NCBI GenBank assembly: GCA_037968835.1 | Contig: JBBKWG010000253.1 | Location: 1 to 5,419, forward strand | Length of the DNA: 5,419 nucleotides | Origin: JBBKWG01 sp037968835 | Lineage (GTDB): Bacteria; Pseudomonadota; Alphaproteobacteria; Rhodobacterales; Rhodobacteraceae | Reading direction: 5' to 3' | Shown here: positions 1-5,298 of the stretch, in pieces | Layout of the letters: each line of letters opens with the position of its first letter | How positions within the stretch are numbered: position 1 is the stretch's first letter | Notes under the pieces: generated by a model | What the model was told of the DNA's origin: nothing | The model's database searches: none | Seen by the model: the letters and a program-made list of their open reading frames with translations, nothing else | Program-made: the position numbers and the translations under genes

Positions 1-263
1 CGCCATTTGACGGCACCGATCCCACCGAGAAGCCTGATCGGCACCATCGCCTTGTCCGCGACTCCGCCACGCGCGAAGGTGGCGCTTGGCACCTGCTGCA
101 CCTTAACGTCGACCGGGAAGTTCCCCGCGTACTGCGCGCCGCGCTCATCGGTCGAAAGCGTCACGCGCCAGCCGCGCGACAACATGACCTCCGCCAACGC
201 CTGCGCCGGGAACATGTGTCCCCCCGTGCCACCTGCGGCAATCACAAGATGCGGGGTGCTCAT
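1..263 (-). CDS. murG: MurG, lipid II-forming N-acetylglucosaminyltransferase, N-terminal part (runs off the left edge)
   Basis: MurG transfers GlcNAc from UDP-GlcNAc to lipid I on the inner face of the cytoplasmic membrane, making lipid II, the last cytoplasmic step of peptidoglycan synthesis. Only the first 87 complete codons are visible; the rest lies beyond position 1. The start MSTPHLVIAAGGTGGHMFPA carries the glycine-rich loop GGTGGH (residues 11-16), followed by FPA, diagnostic of the lipid-acceptor-side N-terminal domain of this GT28 family. The ATG at 263-261 overlaps the ftsW stop in an ATGA (263-260). A GGAG about 9 nt upstream, inside the end of ftsW, fits a coupled start. The ftsW-murG order is normal for a dcw cluster, so murC and murB would be expected further left. 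Family identity is near certain from the motif plus context; the C-terminal UDP-GlcNAc domain cannot be checked here. Confidence 0.96.
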   Translation of the reverse strand, partial: MSTPHLVIAAGGTGGHMFPAQALAEVMLSRGWRVTLSTDERGAQYAGNFPVDVKVQQVPSATFARGGVADKAMVPIRLLGGIGAVKW

Positions 264-1429
264 CCGCGTCCGCTCCGCACCAGATAATCCTGGATTTCGC
301 CCTGTGGCCGCACGCGTGTCAGCGCCAGCAGCATCCCGACCATGATCCCGCCTGCAATCAATGACGAGCCACCGTAGCTGACGAACGGAAGGGTCATGCC
401 CTTGGCGGGCAGAAGGCGCACGGCGACGGACATGTTGATCATCGCCTGAACCGCGAAGGTGCAGGCAAGCCCGGTGCCGGCAAGCCGGACAAAGGGATCG
501 CGTTCACGCATGAGCCGGAAAAGCGAGCGCAGCGCGATGGTTGCGTAGAGCACGATCACGATCAGAACCAGGATCAGCCCGTATTCTTCGGCTGCGACTG
601 CGATGATGAAATCGGTGTGCGCGTCGGGCAGGGACCATTTGACGGTGCCTTCGCCGACCCCGACACCCAGAAATCCACCCTCGCGAATGGCATTGGCGGC
701 ATAGCCAAGCTGCGTGGTCGGATCGACCTCGGCCGAGAGAAACCCGTCGATGCGGCGGGCGAAGTGTTCCGAACTGTTATAAATGAAGGCCCCGCTGGCG
801 ACCGTCAGTCCCGCAATCGCAGCGAGAATGAAGAATGACGCTCCACCGACGAAATACATCACTCCCCAGCCGAACAGAATCAGACAGGCCTGCCCGAAAT
901 CAGGCTGGATCGCCAACAACACCACGATAAACAACGCCAGCGCGAAGGAGTAGCTTTTGCCGGGCGGGCCCGCGACTTCGGTCGATGCGGCGATCATCCA
1001 GCCGGCGACCACGATGAAACCGGGCTTCAGGAACTCCGATGGCTGGATCGAACCGAAGCCGAGCGAGAACCAGCGCACGGCACCTTTGCCATAATCCGTG
1101 CCGAAGAACGGCAATAACATCAGTGCCACCAGTGAGATCACGAAACCGATCACGGCGAGTCGGCGCACTGTTTTCGGGGACATCAGCGTGAAGGCGAACA
1201 TAACCAGAATGGCAAGAATTCCGAAGACGGCCTGTCGCTCGACATAATAGAAGGCGGAAAATCCGTTGCGTTCCGCCAGCGGTGGCGACGCGGCGAGCCC
1301 CAATAGCAAGCCGATCCCGAACAGGATCAGGACGCAGGACACCGACCATTTGTCGATGGTGCGCCACCAGCGTGGTAGAATCGGTTCGCCGTCCCGCACC
1401 GGGATTGCGCCGTAGACCATTTCCGTCAT
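260..1429 (-). CDS. ftsW: FtsW, SEDS-family peptidoglycan glycosyltransferase of the divisome
   Basis: FtsW is the polytopic membrane enzyme that polymerises lipid II into septal glycan strands together with its cognate class B PBP (FtsI). The predicted protein is 389 aa, usual for the family, with about ten hydrophobic segments after a short cytoplasmic N-terminus. SEDS hallmarks are present: GAVRWFSLG...IQPSEFLKP (residues 116-136), QPDFGQ (175-180), the extracellular-loop LPDAHTDFI (267-275) whose Asp273 corresponds to the proposed catalytic Asp of the family, and LLPAKGMTLPFVSYGGSSL (339-357) near the C-terminus. I distinguish it from RodA mainly by the adjacent murG. The frame stays open upstream to 1663, but that part lies antisense to the flavoprotein gene and reads as Arg-rich low-quality sequence, so I chose ATG 1429; ATG 1420 (fourth codon) is an alternative. 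The Shine-Dalgarno is weak (GAGA about 9 nt upstream). The gene stops inside the murG start (ATGA). Confidence 0.95.
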   Translation of the reverse strand: MTEMVYGAIPVRDGEPILPRWWRTIDKWSVSCVLILFGIGLLLGLAASPPLAERNGFSAFYYVERQAVFGILAILVMFAFTLMSPKTVRRLAVIGFVISLVALMLLPFFGTDYGKGAVRWFSLGFGSIQPSEFLKPGFIVVAGWMIAASTEVAGPPGKSYSFALALFIVVLLAIQPDFGQACLILFGWGVMYFVGGASFFILAAIAGLTVASGAFIYNSSEHFARRIDGFLSAEVDPTTQLGYAANAIREGGFLGVGVGEGTVKWSLPDAHTDFIIAVAAEEYGLILVLIVIVLYATIALRSLFRLMRERDPFVRLAGTGLACTFAVQAMINMSVAVRLLPAKGMTLPFVSYGGSSLIAGGIMVGMLLALTRVRPQGEIQDYLVRSGRG

Positions 1430-1456
1430 GGGTCTGTCTCGTACTGCCTCGTTCCG

Positions 1457-1471
1457 CCCGGTTTTTCCGGG
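1457..1471. repeat. Small perfect inverted repeat in the ftsW leader
   Basis: CCCGG (1457-1461) and CCGGG (1467-1471) pair perfectly across a TTTTT loop. On the ftsW strand this would be a 5-bp GC-only hairpin with an AAAAA loop, ending 27 nt before the ATG. It has no U-tract after it, so it is not an intrinsic terminator in either direction. It may be an mRNA 5'-end hairpin or an accident of GC-rich sequence. Confidence 0.35.
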
Positions 1472-1542
1472 TCTGGCCAAAGTGTAGCGAATCAGGTGCC
1501 AAGAGGCTAGGGAAAGATGCCTTGCACCGCAGGGTTTTCCGC

Positions 1543-1548
1543 AAGGAG
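1543..1548 (+). promoter_or_regulatory. Ribosome binding site that fixes the GTG start of the flavoprotein gene
   Basis: AAGGAG is a near-ideal Shine-Dalgarno, 6 nt before the GTG at 1555. It decides between this GTG and the longer open frame upstream, which stays open back to about 1282 antisense to ftsW. An in-frame TTG at 1522 is a poorer alternative. Confidence 0.85.
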
Positions 1549-1554
1549 CCGCGC

Positions 1555-2742
1555 GTGGCAGGGCAGACGTTCGACACAGTGATATTGGGCGCCGGCGCGG
1601 CGGGCATGATGTGCGCCGCGCACGCTGGTCCGGGCGTGCTGATTGTCGATCACGCGCGCGCACCGGGCGAGAAGATCCGGATATCCGGCGGCGGGCGATG
1701 CAATTTCACCAATCTTGGCTGTGGACCCGAGAATTTCATCTCGCAAAACCCGCATTTCGCGAAATCGGCGCTGAAACGCTATAGCCAGTGGGATTTCATC
1801 GCTCTGGTCGAGCGGTATGGAATCGCCTGGCATGAAAAGACACTGGGACAGTTATTCTGCGAAAAGACCGCCAAGGATATCATCGCGATGTTGGTTTCGG
1901 AGCTTGAGGCGGCAGGCGCAACGCTTTGGCTTTCGACGATAATTGTCGATGTGACTGCGCGGGATGATGGCTACGAAGTGGTTCTGGAACGCGAGGGCCG
2001 ACGCGTGCCGGTTCGGGCCCGCAATCTGGTACTCGCGACCGGCGGCAAGTCGATCCCGAAGATGGGCGCCACCGGGCTTGCCTATCGTATCGCCGAACAT
2101 TTCGGGCTGTCGCTTACCGAGACTCGCCCCGCGCTGGTACCGTTCACGCACGACGATGACGGGTTGAAGGCATTGTCCGGTTTAGCCGTGCAGGGTCGCG
2201 CGACAGCGGGGGGTGTGTCGTTTGACGAAGCGATTCTGTTCACCCATCGCGGACTTTCGGGACCGGCAATCCTGCAAACTTCGTCATACTGGCGCGAAGG
2301 TGAAGAAGTATTGCTAAGCCTGTGTCGAGACACAGATTTGGCGTCTTCTCTGATCGCAGCAAAGGCATCGTCGGGACGTCGCGCCGTTTCGACGGTGCTG
2401 GCCGAACATCTGCCTTCACGACTGGCAAGCGCGTGGGCGGATCGTCTGGCGCTGGACGGCAACCTCGCCGACCAGTCCGATGCACGATTAACCGAAGTTG
2501 CCGATGCTCTGCAATCCTGGGCCTTCCGGCCCTCCGGCACCGAAGGGTATCGCACCGCCGAAGTGACGCTCGGCGGAGTCGACACCGACGGTTTGTCCTC
2601 AAAGACAATGGAGGCAAAGTCCGTTCCCGGTCTTTACGTCATTGGAGAAGCGGTTGACGTGACCGGTTGGCTCGGCGGCTATAACTTTCAATGGGCGTGG
2701 TCTTCAGGCTGGGCAGCAGGACTGGCGATCACTGGCCGCTGA
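1555..2742 (+). CDS. FAD-dependent oxidoreductase of the HI0933/YhiN flavoprotein family
   Basis: Predicted cytosolic flavoprotein of 395 aa, the usual size for the family, which is often auto-annotated as 'NAD(P)/FAD-dependent oxidoreductase' or 'aminoacetone oxidase family'. Its physiological substrate is not well established. An N-terminal Rossmann fold carries GAGAAG (residues 12-17) for the FAD ADP moiety. It is followed by the family signature KIRISGGGRCNFTN (40-53), LATGGKSIPKMGATG (160-174), FTHRGLSGPAIL (229-240), TLGGV (338-342), and a C-terminal FAD-binding block GEAVDVTGWLGGYNFQWAW (364-382). Start chosen: GTG 1555, giving MAGQTFDTVILGAGAAG, with AAGGAG 6 nt upstream. It is divergent from ftsW and converges with rpoH, so it appears monocistronic; nothing here links it functionally to cell division. 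Family assignment is very secure; exact function is unknown, and I leave the symbol empty. Confidence 0.93.
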   Translation: MAGQTFDTVILGAGAAGMMCAAHAGPGVLIVDHARAPGEKIRISGGGRCNFTNLGCGPENFISQNPHFAKSALKRYSQWDFIALVERYGIAWHEKTLGQLFCEKTAKDIIAMLVSELEAAGATLWLSTIIVDVTARDDGYEVVLEREGRRVPVRARNLVLATGGKSIPKMGATGLAYRIAEHFGLSLTETRPALVPFTHDDDGLKALSGLAVQGRATAGGVSFDEAILFTHRGLSGPAILQTSSYWREGEEVLLSLCRDTDLASSLIAAKASSGRRAVSTVLAEHLPSRLASAWADRLALDGNLADQSDARLTEVADALQSWAFRPSGTEGYRTAEVTLGGVDTDGLSSKTMEAKSVPGLYVIGEAVDVTGWLGGYNFQWAWSSGWAAGLAITGR

Positions 2743-2790
2743 CGCATTGCAGTCTTTGGGCCTGAAAATCCCAGGGGAGGACGAAGGCCG

Positions 2791-2803
2791 GGGGCGGAGC
2801 CCC
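2791..2803. repeat. Short GC hairpin downstream of the flavoprotein gene
   Basis: GGGGC (2791-2795) and GCCCC (2799-2803) form a 5-bp stem with a GGA loop, 48 nt after the flavoprotein stop. There is no T-run after it on the plus strand, so it is at best a weak or Rho-assisted 3' end for that transcript. It lies just beyond the T-tract side of the rpoH terminator. Confidence 0.35.
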
Positions 2804-2813
2804 GCAATCTGGC

Positions 2814-2848
2814 AAAAAAGACCCCGCGCCGGGACGGACGCGGGGTCT
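2814..2848 (-). terminator. Intrinsic (Rho-independent) terminator of rpoH
   Basis: Read on the minus strand, a perfect 10-bp GC-rich stem (arms 2848-2839 and 2828-2819, AGACCCCGCG against CGCGGGGTCT) encloses a 10-nt loop. The transcript then gives UUUUUU (complement of 2819-2814, whose first U also closes the stem) and GCC. It begins about 30 nt after the rpoH stop. On the plus strand the hairpin is followed by GCTGG rather than T residues, so it should act mainly on rpoH transcripts and only incidentally on the convergent flavoprotein transcript. Confidence 0.9.
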
Positions 2849-2879
2849 GCTGGACGAACCGGCGAAGCGGGGACGCGCT

Positions 2880-3776
2880 TTATGCCGGTTCCAGAATGCC
2901 CTTTTCCTTGGCAAGCTGTTTCATCTTCGACTGCAGCTTTTCGAACGCGCGTACCTCGATCTGACGGATGCGCTCGCGGCTCACGTCGTACTGGCCGCTC
3001 AGTTCTTCAAGCGTCACAGGGCTATCCATCAAGCGCCGCTGGGTCAGGATGTCCTGCTCGCGATCGTTCAACACACCCATGGCTTCGCTCATCAGTTCGC
3101 GGCGCACTTCCAGTTCGTCGCGCTCTTCCAGATCGTGGGCCTGATCGGCATCCTCGTCCTCCAGCCAGTCCTGCCATTGAGCGGCACCCTCGCCATCGGC
3201 CGACACCGTCGCGTTCAGCGAAGCATCGCCGCCCGACATGCGCCGGTTCATCGAGATCACTTCAGCCTCGGTCACGCTCAGGTCATGGGCGATGCGCTGG
3301 ACGTGTTCGGGGCGAAGATCACCGTCTTCAAGCGCACCGATGCGGGCCTTGGCCTTGCGCAGGTTGAAAAACAGCTTCTTCTGCGCGCTGGTCGTTCCCA
3401 GCTTCACCAGGCTCCACGAGCGCAGGATATATTCCTGGATCGACGCGCGTATCCACCACATCGCATAGGTCGCGAGGCGAAAGCCCCTTTCTGGGTCGAA
3501 ACGCTTGACCGCCTGCATCAGACCGACGTTGGCTTCCGAGATCACCTCGGCTTGTGGCAGGCCATAGCCGCGGTAGCCCATCGCGATCTTGGCCGCGAGG
3601 CGCAGATGCGAGGTGACCATCTTATGGGCCGCTTCGGTGTCCTGATCCTCGACCCAGCGTTTGGCCAGCATGTATTCCTCTTCGGGCTCCAACATCGGGA
3701 ACCGGCGGATCTCCTGAAGATAGCGGTTCAGTCCGCCTTCAGGGGTCGGCGCGGGGAGGTTTCCATAATTTGCCAT
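2880..3776 (-). CDS. rpoH: RpoH, heat-shock sigma factor (sigma-32)
   Basis: Alternative sigma factor that directs RNA polymerase to heat-shock and, in Rhodobacteraceae, photo-oxidative stress promoters. The protein is 298 aa, the normal length. Region 2 covers about residues 55-120, with HLRLAAKIAMGYRGYGLP, EANVGLMQAVKRFDP and TYAMWWIRASIQEYILRSW. The RpoH box QKKLFFNLRK (132-141) separates it from housekeeping sigma-70. Region 4.2, with its helix-turn-helix, is VTLEELSGQYDVSRERIRQIE (254-274). From memory, KLGTTSAQKKLFFN and the NRRMSGGDASLNATV stretch match RpoHI rather than RpoHII of Rhodobacter sphaeroides; this is an inference from recall. ATG 3776 is preceded by AGGGA with a 9-nt spacer. 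The gene lies downstream of rluD in the same direction, but a 204-bp gap with its own promoter candidate suggests separate transcription, ending at the strong terminator at 2814-2848. Confidence 0.97.
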   Translation of the reverse strand: MANYGNLPAPTPEGGLNRYLQEIRRFPMLEPEEEYMLAKRWVEDQDTEAAHKMVTSHLRLAAKIAMGYRGYGLPQAEVISEANVGLMQAVKRFDPERGFRLATYAMWWIRASIQEYILRSWSLVKLGTTSAQKKLFFNLRKAKARIGALEDGDLRPEHVQRIAHDLSVTEAEVISMNRRMSGGDASLNATVSADGEGAAQWQDWLEDEDADQAHDLEERDELEVRRELMSEAMGVLNDREQDILTQRRLMDSPVTLEELSGQYDVSRERIRQIEVRAFEKLQSKMKQLAKEKGILEPA

Positions 3777-3819
3777 GTCTTGTATTCCCTGTCCGTGCGC
3801 ACTTTTGCGCCTCGTAGAT

Positions 3820-3848
3820 AAAATAATGAACTGATCTGTTTAGTTCAA
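3820..3848 (-). promoter_or_regulatory. Candidate rpoH promoter (TTGAAC-N17-TATTTT)
   Basis: On the minus strand, TTGAAC (3848-3843) and TATTTT (3825-3820) are separated by 17 bp; each matches the sigma-70 consensus at 4 of 6 positions. With the preceding C, the -35 reads CTTGAA, which also fits the CTTG core of alphaproteobacterial sigma-32 promoters, so autoregulation by RpoH is possible. A better CYTATNT-like -10 (TTATCT with a G three bases on) lies too far away, about 23 bp from CTTG. Predicted from sequence only. Confidence 0.4.
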
Positions 3849-3874
3849 GTGTCGAAGCTTAAATTCACGCTGCA

Positions 3875-3885
3875 TTTACAGTAAA
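3875..3885. repeat. Perfect 11-bp palindrome upstream of the rpoH promoter
   Basis: TTTAC and GTAAA flank a single central A. The centre lies about 32 bp before the candidate -35, a position suited to a dimeric activator or repressor. I do not recognise the operator. It does not match CIRCE (GCACTC half-sites), FnrL (TTGAT-N4-ATCAA) or the PpsR TGT-N12-ACA pattern. An AT-rich palindrome of this size can occur by chance. Confidence 0.35.
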
Positions 3886-3980
3886 ATGACCTGAATGGCG
3901 GGTATGTTCCACTCACGGGAGTGTGCGCTCACAGTCTCGTGCACTTAAGCGGTGTTTTTGCGCAGAGCTTGTGCAGAAAT

Positions 3981-4994
3981 TCACATACCGCGAAGTTGTT
4001 CCAGCAACGCCTGTATATCGTCTGGCAGGGTACTCTGGAAATTCATTGAGGCCCCTTTCAGCGGGTGTGTGAATCCAAGCGTCGCGGCGTGAAGAGCCTG
4101 TCTTTCAAAGCTGTTTGCCATATCCGACCCCGGCAATTCCTTCTTCAGACGCCGCCGTCCGCCATAGGTGTGATCGCCGATCAAAGCGTGGCCAATATGG
4201 GATGCGTGGACGCGGATCTGATGGGTGCGCCCGGTTTCAAGTCTGCAACGAATGTGCGCAGCGCCGGTCCCGAATGTTTCAACCACGTTCATGCGGGTGA
4301 CCGCGTGACGTCCGCCGTGAAACAAAACCGCCTGCCTCTGACGGTCGGTCTTGTGGCGTGCCAATTGCGTCGTGACCTTGATCGTGTTGCCCGGCTCGAA
4401 GCTGACGCCCCTCAGACCGCGTAGTCGGGGATCGCCGGCATCGGGGACGCCGTGGCAGATCGCTTCGTAGATACGTTCCATCGTGTGATCGGCGAATTGC
4501 GCGGCAAGTCCATGATGGGCCGCGTCCGATTTCGCAACGACCAGCAGACCGCTGGTGTCCTTGTCGATGCGGTGCACGATGCCGGGGCGCTTTTCGCCGC
4601 CAATTCCCGACAGGTCGCCGCCGAAATGGTGCAAAAGCGCGTTGACCAGCGTGCCCGAAGGTGAACCCGGCGCGGGGTGGACCACCATTCCGGCAGGCTT
4701 GTTCACGACGATCAGGTCGTCGTCCTCATAGGCGATGTCGAGCGCAATGTCCTCGGCGACCGTTTCGACGTCGGCGGCTTCGGCAACGGTGATATCGTAA
4801 ACCTCGCCCTCACTAACGCGCGACTTCGCGTCCAGTACGATAGCGCCGTCTTTCGTGACCGCCCCGTCGGCCAGAAGCCGCATCAGCCGCGAACGGCTCA
4901 GATGCGCTTGCTCTGGCACATCGCGGGCCAGCGCCTTATCAAGACGCGACGGCGGGTCGGCGCCGATGACGATATGATGGACGGTGACAGGCAT
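3981..4994 (-). CDS. rluD: RluD-type 23S rRNA pseudouridine synthase (RluA family with S4 domain)
   Basis: Converts uridines to pseudouridine in 23S rRNA; E. coli RluD acts on helix 69 (U1911, 1915, 1917). The 337-aa protein has an N-terminal S4 RNA-binding domain (about residues 15-70, SRLDKALARD...LSRSRLMRLLADGAV). The RluA catalytic domain follows: DLIVVNKPAGMVVHP (93-107), the motif HRIDKDTSGL (141-150) with the presumed catalytic Asp144, LETGRTHQIRVH (252-263) and RQALHAATLGFTHP (298-311). The S4 domain and full length point to RluC/RluD rather than RluA; RluD is the better guess, but RluC cannot be excluded by eye. Start ATG 4994 gives MPVTVHHIVIGADPP. The frame stays open to 5192, but that part is antisense to the small membrane protein gene. 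No good Shine-Dalgarno is seen: the nearest GGAG is 14 nt upstream. The start codon overlaps that of the divergent gene. Confidence 0.93.
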   Translation of the reverse strand: MPVTVHHIVIGADPPSRLDKALARDVPEQAHLSRSRLMRLLADGAVTKDGAIVLDAKSRVSEGEVYDITVAEAADVETVAEDIALDIAYEDDDLIVVNKPAGMVVHPAPGSPSGTLVNALLHHFGGDLSGIGGEKRPGIVHRIDKDTSGLLVVAKSDAAHHGLAAQFADHTMERIYEAICHGVPDAGDPRLRGLRGVSFEPGNTIKVTTQLARHKTDRQRQAVLFHGGRHAVTRMNVVETFGTGAAHIRCRLETGRTHQIRVHASHIGHALIGDHTYGGRRRLKKELPGSDMANSFERQALHAATLGFTHPLKGASMNFQSTLPDDIQALLEQLRGM

Positions 4995-4995
4995 G
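4992..4995. other. Shared CATG: overlapping start codons of two divergent genes
   Basis: The palindrome CATG supplies the ATG of the small membrane protein on the plus strand (4993-4995) and the ATG of rluD on the minus strand (4994-4992). The two coding regions therefore overlap by 2 bp, with no intergenic space. If the small gene instead starts at the in-frame GTG at 4984, the overlap is 11 bp. Promoter and ribosome-binding signals of each gene must lie in the other gene's coding sequence. Confidence 0.7.
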
Positions 4996-5298
4996 GACGA
5001 GGGCGCGGCTCCGGGCGGCGATATCAGGCACCTTCGGTACCTGAAGTGGCTGGTTACGGCTCTGACCCTCACAATGATTGCGGGGTTCATAACCATCGTC
5101 GCGCTCTTTGTCATGCGCTTCTCGGACATGCAATCGGTCGAGGTGCCTGACGAGATCACGCTGCCGGACGGTGCGCGTGCATCTGCGTTCACGCGGGGCG
5201 AGGGCTGGTTCGCGATCGTAACCGATGACGACGAAATCCTGATCTACAACCGCGTGACGGGCAATCTGCGGCAGCGCATCAAGATTATGCCGGAGTGA
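4993..5298 (+). CDS. Small single-pass membrane protein, DUF6476-like (function unknown)
   Basis: A 101-aa protein with a short charged N-terminus (MDEGAAPGGDIRHLRYLK), one strong transmembrane helix (about residues 19-41, LVTALTLTMIAGFITIVALF) and a C-terminal domain of about 55 residues. That domain includes VPDEITLPDGARASAFTRG, WFAIVTDDDEILIYN and a basic end, NLRQRIKI. The alternating hydrophobic pattern around GWFAIVTDDDEILIYNRVTG suggests a small beta-rich fold, like one blade of a propeller. From memory this matches the Rhodobacteraceae family annotated DUF6476; no function is known to me. Start: ATG 4993, or GTG 4984 in the same frame; neither has a strong Shine-Dalgarno (GGACGG with an 8-nt gap before the ATG). 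A TATGAT hexamer at 4973-4978 could be a -10 but lacks a -35. The gene is divergent from rluD, and its 3' end overlaps the opposing gene at the right edge by 14 bp. Confidence 0.8.
   Translation: MDEGAAPGGDIRHLRYLKWLVTALTLTMIAGFITIVALFVMRFSDMQSVEVPDEITLPDGARASAFTRGEGWFAIVTDDDEILIYNRVTGNLRQRIKIMPE

Larger units (their letters stand above)
1430..1554. promoter_or_regulatory. Divergent intergenic region between ftsW and the flavoprotein gene
   Basis: This 125-bp gap must carry the start signals for both divergent genes unless ftsW is read from further upstream. For ftsW (minus strand) the best -10-like hexamer is TACACT, at 1486-1481. No TTGACA-like -35 sits 16-18 bp before it (TAGCCT at 17 bp). 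A GANTC site (GAATC, 1489-1493), the methylation target of CcrM in alphaproteobacteria, lies next to this hexamer. Downstream of it, in what would be the ftsW leader, is a perfect CCCGG-TTTTT-CCGGG inverted repeat (1457-1471). I see no convincing sigma-70 promoter for the plus-strand gene. The promoter assignments are inference and weak. Confidence 0.3.
3777..3980 (-). promoter_or_regulatory. rpoH upstream region and 5' leader
   Basis: This 204-bp gap between the rluD stop and the rpoH ATG is clearly more AT-rich than its flanks and holds no plausible gene. It contains a sigma-70-like promoter pair (3820-3848), a perfect 11-bp palindrome (3875-3885) and a CACTC-ACGG-GAGTG inverted repeat (3910-3923). 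I see no intrinsic terminator after rluD, because none of the stems is followed by a T-run on the minus strand, so read-through from rluD into rpoH is possible. The leader predicted from the promoter would be about 35-40 nt, too short for an E. coli-style rpoH thermosensor, which in any case extends into the coding region. Confidence 0.6.

Noticed and set aside
1282..1554. Upstream extension of the flavoprotein frame
   Set aside because: It is antisense to ftsW and gives low-quality Arg/Ser/Pro-rich sequence. GTG 1555 with AAGGAG places the FAD motif at the expected residue 12.
1430..1663. N-terminal extension of ftsW in the same open frame (78 extra codons)
   Set aside because: It lies antisense to the flavoprotein's FAD-binding N-terminus and translates to Arg/Pro/Cys-rich sequence unlike an FtsW N-terminus. 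The 389-aa form has the normal family length.
2747..3367. 206-codon plus-strand open frame across the terminator and the end of rpoH
   Set aside because: It reads through a terminator hairpin, is very rich in Arg, Pro and Ser, and overlaps rpoH antisense.
3135..3821. 228-codon plus-strand open frame opposite rpoH
   Set aside because: The composition is His/Arg-rich, as expected of a shadow frame in GC-rich DNA. The opposite strand is an unambiguous RpoH over its full length, and no Shine-Dalgarno or family pattern is seen.
3906..3910. GGAAC resembling the -35 of EcfG general-stress promoters, upstream of rpoH
   Set aside because: No CGTT follows at 16-17 bp (nearest is CATT), and the position is far from the rpoH start.
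4677..5150. Plus-strand open frame opposite the 5' part of rluD
   Set aside because: It overlaps rluD's S4 domain and the small membrane protein in another frame. The Asp/Arg/His-rich composition indicates a shadow.
4995..5192. N-terminal extension of rluD (66 codons)
   Set aside because: It is antisense to the small membrane protein. The S4 domain starts normally after ATG 4994, and the extension shows no domain-like pattern.
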